From: Kineosporia rhizophila
GTDB taxonomy: Bacteria; Actinomycetota; Actinomycetes; Actinomycetales; Kineosporiaceae
Length of the DNA stretch: 64,000 nt
Assembly (NCBI RefSeq): GCF_021277265.1
Contig: NZ_JAJSOH010000022.1
Span: forward strand, 1 to 64,000
Direction: 5' to 3'
The translations under genes were made by a program, and so were the position numbers. The notes below the pieces were generated by a model. It was given only the letters and a program-made list of their open reading frames with translations, was not told the origin of the DNA and made no database searches. This document shows, piece after piece, positions 58,414 through 64,000 of the stretch (positions are counted from its first letter, which is position 1; each line of letters begins with the position of its first letter).

Positions 58414-59475
58414 TCAGGCCCTGGGGTGGGCCTGACGGTAGCTGGCGCGCAGCCGGTCCACCGACACATGTGTGTAGAGCTGCGTAGTCGTGAGCGTAGC
58501 GTGACCAAGCAGTTCCTGAACGCTACGAAGGTCCGCGCCGCCGTCCAGAAGATGCGTCGCCGCGCTGTGCCGTAACCCGTGCGGGCCAAGCGAGGGCGCG
58601 TCATTCACCCGTTCGAGGGCCTGATGCACCACCTGCCGGACTTGACGCTGGTTGACCCGACCTCCGCGCTTTCCCAAAAATGCCGCCGAATCGCTGTTTT
58701 CGCTGGTCAGCGTGGGCCTGGCCCGATCCAGCCAGGCGTTCAGGGCCTGGGCGGCGGGTAGGCCGTACGGGACCACCCGCTCCTTGCCGCCCTTGCCCAG
58801 GACCCGGATCGTGCGCCGCTCGCGGTCGATGTCGTCGACGTCCAGCGAACAGAGTTCACCCACTCGGACGCCGGTCGCGTAAAGAAGCTCCAGCAGGGCG
58901 AGGTCGCGGACGAGGATCGGATCGCCGGGCTCGATCCTGAAGCCTTCGGCAGCGTCTTCGGCCACGCCGTTCTCGACCACCGCGGCCGCTTCGGCCAGAG
59001 CTCCCCGGGCCTGGTCCTGACGCAGCACCCCGGGCAGCCGGCGTCCGCGTTTGGGGGCCTGAAGACGGGCCCCCGGATCGGTGGTCAGCCGTTCGGTACG
59101 CAGGAGCCAACGGGTGAGGGCCCGGGCACTCGCGGCGCGGCGGGCCAGACTGGCCCGGGCCTGGCCGGATCCGGCCAGCTCGGCCAGCCAGGAGCGCAGG
59201 ACCGGCAAGGTGAGCAGGCCCTCGAGCGAGGTTGGCCCGCCGGCGACGTTCCGGGCGTGTCGCAGCAGCTCGGCGGCGTCGCCCGCGTAGGCCCGGACGG
59301 TGTGCTCGGAGAGATTGCGCTCGGCCGAAAGATGGCGGGCGAACTCCTCGACCAGCAGCTCGTCCTGGGGGTGCTTCTCACAATTGTGGACGTCGGTGGG
59401 CCCCGAACCGTCTCCGGCTCGCTCACGGGGGTGGCTGGCCGGGTCGGGTGATCGACCGGGGGGCTGCTCGGACAT
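58414..59475 (-). CDS. xerC: Tyrosine recombinase XerC
   Basis: 353-residue site-specific recombinase resolving chromosome dimers at dif. N-terminal SAM-like domain (FARHLSAERNLSEHTVRAYA) and catalytic domain with Arg of YATGVRVGELCSLDV, Lys of VLGKGGKERVVPYG, HGLRHSAATHLLDGG, His of LLGHATLTTTQLYTH and its catalytic Tyr. The N-terminus has about 50 extra hydrophilic residues before the conserved part. The chosen ATG has GAGGAG upstream; an in-frame codon at 59514 is less likely. Confidence 0.93.
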   Translation of the reverse strand: MSEQPPGRSPDPASHPRERAGDGSGPTDVHNCEKHPQDELLVEEFARHLSAERNLSEHTVRAYAGDAAELLRHARNVAGGPTSLEGLLTLPVLRSWLAELAGSGQARASLARRAASARALTRWLLRTERLTTDPGARLQAPKRGRRLPGVLRQDQARGALAEAAAVVENGVAEDAAEGFRIEPGDPILVRDLALLELLYATGVRVGELCSLDVDDIDRERRTIRVLGKGGKERVVPYGLPAAQALNAWLDRARPTLTSENSDSAAFLGKRGGRVNQRQVRQVVHQALERVNDAPSLGPHGLRHSAATHLLDGGADLRSVQELLGHATLTTTQLYTHVSVDRLRASYRQAHPRA

Positions 59476-59563
59476 CTGCCCACAGTCTCCTCTACCCGGG
59501 CACGGCTCAAGCACGAAGCCCGGCGCGCCGTAGACCAGCCGCCCACCGCCCTGCTTCCCGCCC

Positions 59564-59576
59564 TATGGTGCGGAGG
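59564..59576 (+). promoter_or_regulatory. Candidate -10 box of hemC, leaderless spacing
   Basis: TATGGT followed by seven bases and then the ATG. GGAGG touches the start codon directly, too close to work as a ribosome binding site, which supports leaderless initiation. Confidence 0.45.
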
Positions 59577-60563
59577 ATGAGCCGACCGCCCCAGCCTCCT
59601 TGTGACCAAGCCCCGGCCGGGCGGACGATCCGGATCGGTACGCGCTCCTCGCCGATGGCGCTGGCCCAGGCGGAGCGGGTGCGGGCCGCGCTCACCGCCC
59701 TGGTGCCCGGCCTGCGGGTCGACGTCGTTCCGGTCACCACCAGTGGAGACCGCTGGCCCGGAGCCTTGTCGGCGCTCGGCGGCAAGGGCGCGTTCACCAG
59801 GGAGGTGGACCAGCTCCTGCTCTCCGGCACGGTGGATCTGGCGGTGCACTGCATGAAGGACGTGCCCGGGGACCGGCCAGTGCCGGCCGGCACCAGGTTC
59901 GCCGGTTACCTGGAGCGCGACGACATCCGGGACGCCCTGATCCACCCCGGCGGCCTGAAGCTGGAGGAGTTGCCGCCAGGAACCCGCATCGGCACCTCCG
60001 CCGTGCGCCGGATCGCTCAGCTGGCCCGCCACTACCCGCATCTGGAAACCGTGCCGATCCGCGGCAACGCCAACCGCCGTCTGGCCAAACTGGATGCGGA
60101 CGAGTCTGACGCTCTGATGCTGGCCTACTCCGGTCTGGAGCGGATCGGCCAGACCGCCAGAGCCACCGAGATTCTCGACGTGGAAACGATGTTCCCCGCG
60201 GTCGGGGCCGGAGTGCTGGGCCTGCAGTGCCGGGATCACGACGCTGCCACGATCGCACTGGCCGACCGCCTGGCCGACCCCGGCACCGGACTCCAGACCA
60301 CGGCCGAGCGGATGATGCTGCAGGTGCTCCAGGGCCACTGCAACAGCCCGATCGCGGGTTTCGCAACCTCCCGGCCGGACGGCTCCCTGACCCTGCGGGC
60401 CATGGTGTTCTCGCTCGACGGGAAGACCGTGATCGAGGCCGAGGAGACCGACAGCGCCTGCGACCCGGTGCTGCTGGGCGCCTCGGTCGCGACCACCCTG
60501 CTGCGCCAGGGAGCCCACGAGCTGATCGAGGCGTCGGCGCTGCTGACACCGCCCATGACATAG
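59577..60563 (+). CDS. hemC: Hydroxymethylbilane synthase (porphobilinogen deaminase), divergent copy
   Basis: 328-residue enzyme joining four porphobilinogen units in tetrapyrrole synthesis. IRIGTRSSPMALAQAERVRA, GGKGAFTREVDQLLLSGTVD, AVHCMKDVPGDRPVP and the cofactor-binding Cys in LQGHCNSPIAGFA are recognisable, as is GTSAVRRIAQLARH. Compared with the common form it has HCMKD instead of HSMKD and VGAGVLGLQC instead of VGQGALG. It stands alone, away from other heme genes and against the direction of xerC and dprA, which are usually adjacent. An in-frame ATG four codons upstream is an alternative start. Confidence 0.85.
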   Translation: MSRPPQPPCDQAPAGRTIRIGTRSSPMALAQAERVRAALTALVPGLRVDVVPVTTSGDRWPGALSALGGKGAFTREVDQLLLSGTVDLAVHCMKDVPGDRPVPAGTRFAGYLERDDIRDALIHPGGLKLEELPPGTRIGTSAVRRIAQLARHYPHLETVPIRGNANRRLAKLDADESDALMLAYSGLERIGQTARATEILDVETMFPAVGAGVLGLQCRDHDAATIALADRLADPGTGLQTTAERMMLQVLQGHCNSPIAGFATSRPDGSLTLRAMVFSLDGKTVIEAEETDSACDPVLLGASVATTLLRQGAHELIEASALLTPPMT

Positions 60564-60668
60564 CGCCGGCCCTCGTCCTCCTGCCCACGAATCCCAGCCA
60601 CGACACGGACGGCGCCCGCGCGCCAAGCAGTTTCACCACCGTTGCCCCGACGCCCTGGCCGAGCTGCG

Positions 60669-62159
60669 CTATTCCTTTCCCGGCCCACCTCCTCGGGCTC
60701 GGCGCCACTGCTCGGCGCCCGGACCGGCGGGCTCGGCCAGGCCCCGCAGCTCCAGCCGGGCCAATGAGGCCAGAAGTGAGCCCTCGTCCTGCTCCACGGC
60801 CGCCCCCAGGGCGGCAAGGGCGAGCGCTGCTCGTAGCGGCAGCGCGTCCAGCACCCGCAGGTCACGCGGTTCGAGGCCGGTGAAGTCGGCCGAGACAGGG
60901 CTCTCCTGCTCATCGGCGAATTCTCCGATGGGTCCAGCCAGTTCGCAGAGCTCCGCGGCCGAGGTGATGCAGACAGCCCCCTTACGCAGCAACCGGTGTG
61001 CCCCGTACGACGACGGTGACGTGACCGGCCCGGGCACCGCTCCGACCGGACGGCTGAGCCGGTCGGCCCACTCGGCCGTGCCCATCGTGCCCGACCGACT
61101 GCCCGCCTCGACCACGCAGGTGGCCTGCCCGAGAGCTGCGATGATGCGGTTGCGCAGGATGAAGCGCCACCGCGTGGGCGCCGAGCCGATCGGCACCTCG
61201 CTGATCACCGCCCCGTGCCGGCCGACCTCCTTGATGAGCAGTTCGTTGCTCGGCGGATAGGCCCGGTCCAGGCCACCGGCCAGCACCGCGACGGTCGGGC
61301 CCCCGACCGCGAGCGCGCCCCGGTGAGCGGCCGCGTCGATGCCCAGCGCCGCTCCCGAGATCACCGTCAGACCCCGCTCGGCGCAGCCGACGGCCAGTTC
61401 GGAGGCCATGTGCTCGCCGTAGCCGGTGGCCGCCCGGGCCCCGACGATCGAGACGGCCCGGGCCCCGGCCCGGGCGAGGTGAAGAGGGCCGAGCACGTAG
61501 AGACAGAAGGGCATCTCGACCTCGAGCCGGTTCAGGCCCTCGGGCCATTCCGGGTCGGACGGGACCACCAGGCGCCCGCCGATCCGGAGCAGGTTGCGCA
61601 GATCCTGCGCCGGATCGAGGCCGGCCAGCTTGTTCACGTACCGCTCGCCGTGCAGCCCGGCCCGGGCCTCGGCCAGCGCCGCGACGGCTCCGAGCCGCGC
61701 CACCAGTTCACCGGCCCGGGCGTCGGCGGGCTCGACCAGGCGGCTCCAGGCCACGCGGGCCAGCCTTTCCGCCTCGTCGCCGGAGTCGTCCGGACCACCG
61801 GAAAGAACCGAACCAGGAGGGCCTTCGTCTCCGTCCGCAAGAGTGGGCAGCGCCGGTGAGAGCTCACCCGTCAGATCGGCTCCGGACGACTGTAACTCGA
61901 CCGCCTCAGCCGCCCCGACCGCCTCGACCGCCCCAGCCGCTCCCAGCACGTCAGCTGCTACCGCCTCCTTGGCCACCTCCTCAGTTCCAGCCGCCCCCAA
62001 CACTTCGGCTGCCCCCACTGCTCCGGCCATCTCGTCAGCTCCAGCCCCGAACACCTTGTCTGCTCCCGCTGCTCCTGCCCCCTCGGCTGCTTCCTCTGTT
62101 CCGACCCCCACGGCTACTCCCCCGGCCGCGGTCATCCCTGCTCCCGCCGTCCTGGCCAC
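60669..62159 (-). CDS. dprA: DNA processing protein DprA with Ala/Gly-rich N-terminus
   Basis: DprA loads RecA on incoming single-stranded DNA. The conserved part begins near residue 130 (ERLARVAWSRLVEPADARAG) and has the Rossmann core VSIVGARAATGYGEHMASEL, SGAALGIDAAAHRGAL, GGLDRAYPPSNELL, RWRFILRNRIIAAL and VVEAGSRSGTMGTAEWADRL. Before it lie about 125 residues of Ala/Gly/Val/Glu tandem repeats. I annotate from the first GTG in this frame, but an upstream in-frame TAG at 62178-62180 interrupts a frame that otherwise continues to the yifB overlap (next entries). Translation of the core from an internal start is likely. Confidence 0.85.
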   Translation of the reverse strand: MARTAGAGMTAAGGVAVGVGTEEAAEGAGAAGADKVFGAGADEMAGAVGAAEVLGAAGTEEVAKEAVAADVLGAAGAVEAVGAAEAVELQSSGADLTGELSPALPTLADGDEGPPGSVLSGGPDDSGDEAERLARVAWSRLVEPADARAGELVARLGAVAALAEARAGLHGERYVNKLAGLDPAQDLRNLLRIGGRLVVPSDPEWPEGLNRLEVEMPFCLYVLGPLHLARAGARAVSIVGARAATGYGEHMASELAVGCAERGLTVISGAALGIDAAAHRGALAVGGPTVAVLAGGLDRAYPPSNELLIKEVGRHGAVISEVPIGSAPTRWRFILRNRIIAALGQATCVVEAGSRSGTMGTAEWADRLSRPVGAVPGPVTSPSSYGAHRLLRKGAVCITSAAELCELAGPIGEFADEQESPVSADFTGLEPRDLRVLDALPLRAALALAALGAAVEQDEGSLLASLARLELRGLAEPAGPGAEQWRRARGGGPGKE

Positions 62160-62245
62160 CTCGGCAGCTCCAGCCGCCTAAATACTTTGTTTGCTCCCTC
62201 TACTCCGGCCACCCCGACTACCTCCCCTGTTCCGGCCCCCACGGC
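62025..62245 (-). repeat. Imperfect tandem repeats at the 5' end of dprA
   Basis: The segment 62154-62245 (92 bases) aligns with 62025-62114 (90 bases) at roughly 80 % by eye, with one two-base difference at 62175-62180. Further degenerate copies continue to about 61880. They encode Ala/Gly/Val/Glu-rich sequence with a recurring KVF. Confidence 0.75.
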
Positions 62246-62395
62246 CAATTCCCCAGTCCCGGCCATCACCGTCACTCCCGCTGCCTCAGCCACCTCTACC
62301 GTTCCAGGCGTCCGGGAAACCTCGGCTGCTCTCCACGCTCCTACCACCAGACCAATTCCGGATTCGTTCCCCTCAAACGGATCTCGCGTGGTCAT
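62132..62395 (-). pseudogene. Frameshifted 5' part of dprA
   Basis: 87 codons starting at an ATG that overlaps the yifB stop as ATGA, the usual coupling of these two genes. It reads MTTRDPFEGNESGIGLVVGA and then Ala/Gly/Val repeats (GELAVGAGTGEVVGVAGVEG, ANKVF) like those of the DprA N-terminus. Just after KVF it leaves the DprA frame and stops. Repeat comparison shows two extra bases at that spot. It is probably the original start of dprA, cut off by a frameshift, or a sequencing error. Confidence 0.6.
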
Positions 62396-64000
62396 GCCGT
62401 CACCTGCCCACGCCGGCGCAGCATCAGGGCGCGGGACACGTCGTCTCGGTCGGGCTGTTGCCTTCCGGCCAGGTCGGAGATCGTCCAGGCGACCCGCAGC
62501 ACCCGGTCGTGCCCTCGGATCGAGAGCTGCCCGTCGTCGAGGGCCCGGTCCACGTCCTGGGTGACCGCGGTGGGCAGCCTGAGGGTTCCTCGCAGATAGC
62601 TGCCGGACACTTCGCCGTTGCTGCTCCACGACGTACCGGCGAGCCGTTCAGCCGCGACCGCCCGCGCCTGCCGCACGCGCTGAGCCACCGTGGCCGAACT
62701 CTCCGCCGGTTCCTTCGCTGCCATGTCTGCCCTGGACACGGGCAGGACGTCCACCTGCAGGTCGACCCGGTCGAGCAGCGGCCCGGAGAGCCGGGAGAGG
62801 TAGCGGCGGCGGGCATTCGGTGCGCAGACGCAGTTCAGGCCCTTGCCGCTGGCGAAGCCGCACGGGCACGGATTGCTGGCCAGGACGAGCAGGAAGCGCG
62901 CGGGGAAACGGGCGGTGCCGTTGGCCCGGTGGATGACCAGATCGCCGTGCTCGAGCGGCTGGCGCAGCGAATCCAGCACCTGGCTGCCGAACTCGCCGGC
63001 CTCGTCCAGGAAGAGGATGCCTCGGTGAGCCAGCGAGGCGGCGCCCGGATGGGGCAGGCCGCTGCCGCCGCCCACCATCGAGACGACCGTGCAGGTGTGG
63101 TGCGGATTCTGGAACGGCGGGCGCCGGATCAGCCCGGTGGCCGCGTCCAAGGTGCCCGCCACCGAGTGAACCGCCGTCACCTCGACCGCCGCATCGTCGT
63201 CCAGATCAGGCAGCAACCCGGGCAGTCGCGAGGCCAGCAGTGTCTTCCCGGTGCCGGGCGGGCCCATCAGCAACAAGTGGTGCCCGCCCGCGGCGGCGAG
63301 CTCGATCGCGTAGCGAGCCTGCTTCTGCCCCACCACATCGGCCAGATCGGGCTCGGGGCCGGGCGGTGCCGCGGTGCGCACGTCGGCCAGGTTCTGCGGC
63401 CGCACTAGCACGTCTCCCGGACCGGCCGACCGTTCCGGCCGGGCCGAGGCGGAACGTGGATCCCGGATCAGCGCCGGCTGTTCCGGTTCTGGCCTGATCT
63501 CGCCGGGCCGACCGCCGTGCAGCCGGATCAGGTCGGCCAGCGTGGCCATCGGGTACACCCGGGCGCCGGGCACCAGCCGTGCCTCGGCCTCGTTCGCGGC
63601 CGGGACCACCACGTCCGGGTATCCGCCCCGGACCGCGGCCAGGGTGGCGGGCAGCACCCCGCGCACCGGGCGCACCCGGCCGTTGAGCCCGAGTTCGCCG
63701 ACGTGCACGTAGCGCTGGACCAGCGGCGAGCGCAGCACCGACTGAGCGGTGAGCAGGGCCACCGCGATGGCCAGGTCGAAGCCGCTGCCGGCCTTGGGCA
63801 GGGCGGCCGGGGAGAGGTTCACGGTGATCCGCCTCTGCGGTAGAGGGTGACCGGAGTTGGAGCAGGCCGCCCGTACCCGGTCGCGGGACTCGGCCAGCGA
63901 GGCGTCGGGCAGGCCGACCAGGGTGAAAGCGGGCAGACCGAGGGCGATGTCGGCCTCGACGTCGACCACGTGCCCGGTCAGCCCCACGATCGACACCGAC
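62392..64000 (-). CDS. YifB/ComM family Mg-chelatase-like ATPase (cut by window edge)
   Basis: About 535 residues visible; a few N-terminal residues lie beyond the right edge, since the frame stays open to the last base. N-terminal S5-like domain (GLPAFTLVGLPDASLAESRD), then the AAA+ module: Walker A MGPPGTGKTLLASRLPGLLP, HTCTVVSMVGGGSGLPHPGA, Walker B GILFLDEAGEFGSQVLDSLR, the Cys-rich NPCPCGFASG with CVCAPN, and sensor RLSGPLLDRVDLQVDV. ComM promotes branch migration in natural transformation, which matches the dprA neighbour. Ends in a four-base overlap with the apparent dprA start. Confidence 0.92.
   Translation of the reverse strand, partial: SVSIVGLTGHVVDVEADIALGLPAFTLVGLPDASLAESRDRVRAACSNSGHPLPQRRITVNLSPAALPKAGSGFDLAIAVALLTAQSVLRSPLVQRYVHVGELGLNGRVRPVRGVLPATLAAVRGGYPDVVVPAANEAEARLVPGARVYPMATLADLIRLHGGRPGEIRPEPEQPALIRDPRSASARPERSAGPGDVLVRPQNLADVRTAAPPGPEPDLADVVGQKQARYAIELAAAGGHHLLLMGPPGTGKTLLASRLPGLLPDLDDDAAVEVTAVHSVAGTLDAATGLIRRPPFQNPHHTCTVVSMVGGGSGLPHPGAASLAHRGILFLDEAGEFGSQVLDSLRQPLEHGDLVIHRANGTARFPARFLLVLASNPCPCGFASGKGLNCVCAPNARRRYLSRLSGPLLDRVDLQVDVLPVSRADMAAKEPAESSATVAQRVRQARAVAAERLAGTSWSSNGEVSGSYLRGTLRLPTAVTQDVDRALDDGQLSIRGHDRVLRVAWTISDLAGRQQPDRDDVSRALMLRRRGQVTA

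Noticed and set aside
1..64000. tRNA, rRNA, insertion sequences, prophage or integrase-linked attachment sites
   Set aside because: None was recognised. The only recombinase is XerC, a housekeeping gene in its conserved place, so the accessory inserts carry no visible mobility genes.

Overview
The window is chromosomal DNA of a high-G+C actinobacterium. Coding strands are almost saturated with G/C at third codon positions and the housekeeping gene order is actinobacterial. A FliA/WhiG sigma factor, a DivIVA-repeat protein and a lone roadblock protein fit a sporulating, possibly motile-spored actinomycete. Kineosporiaceae (Kineosporia-like) is my best guess, but it rests on general impression and not on a marker search.

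The backbone is the conserved run of translation, cell-envelope and isoprenoid genes, read mostly on the minus strand from right to left: yifB, dprA, (hemC), xerC, whiG, an M23 peptidase, rpsB-tsf, pyrH, frr-cdsA, rlmN, dxr, rseP, ispG, a GNAT gene, proS, rimP-nusA-ylxR-infB. It is opened by inserts. About 33 kb of accessory genes separates rlmN from dxr, about 5 kb separates the M23 peptidase from rpsB, a divergent hemC sits between xerC and dprA, and ispG plus the GNAT gene are inverted.

Region by region. (1) 1-10.3 kb: infB (partial), ylxR, nusA, rimP; a ferritin-like lipoprotein; a HAD hydrolase and a small conserved gene behind proS; rseP; ispG and a GNAT enzyme. (2) 10.3-13 kb: dxr, then gabD. 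(3) 11.5-26.8 kb: a polyamine import and degradation island. potDABC imports putrescine/spermidine. An Lrp regulator, a class III aminotransferase, an FMN-fold protein and a PuuB-like oxidase form a divergent four-gene operon with 4-base overlaps. gabT and gabD finish the route to succinate. An EAL-GAF c-di-GMP protein and a PadR regulator lie inside. (4) 27-31 kb: a DegT aminotransferase with a GT2 glycosyltransferase, then a two-gene ABC exporter behind a perfect operator-like palindrome. (5) 31-38 kb: a proline-rich/roadblock fusion, prpE, a PPOX protein, and a secreted 13-repeat RCC1 protein. (6) 38-44 kb: a ROK regulator divergent from an frc-like sugar operon (binding protein, permease, ATPase, tagatose-3-epimerase-like isomerase, kinase), ended by a 30-bp perfect palindrome. 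(7) 44-51.6 kb: DivIVA-repeat protein, rlmN, cdsA with a long repeat-bearing N-terminus, frr, pyrH, tsf, rpsB. (8) 51.8-57 kb: accessory block (DUF6314-like, aminotransferase, TetR with an alcohol dehydrogenase, acyltransferase). (9) 57-64 kb: M23, whiG, xerC, hemC, dprA, yifB (partial).

The most unusual observations are a frameshift at the 5' end of dprA that a two-base difference between tandem repeats pinpoints, five 33-residue repeats in front of CdsA, a roadblock gene with an internal start and coding-like sequence after its stop, and several genes whose spacing predicts leaderless mRNAs. I saw no rRNA, tRNA, CRISPR array or insertion sequence.
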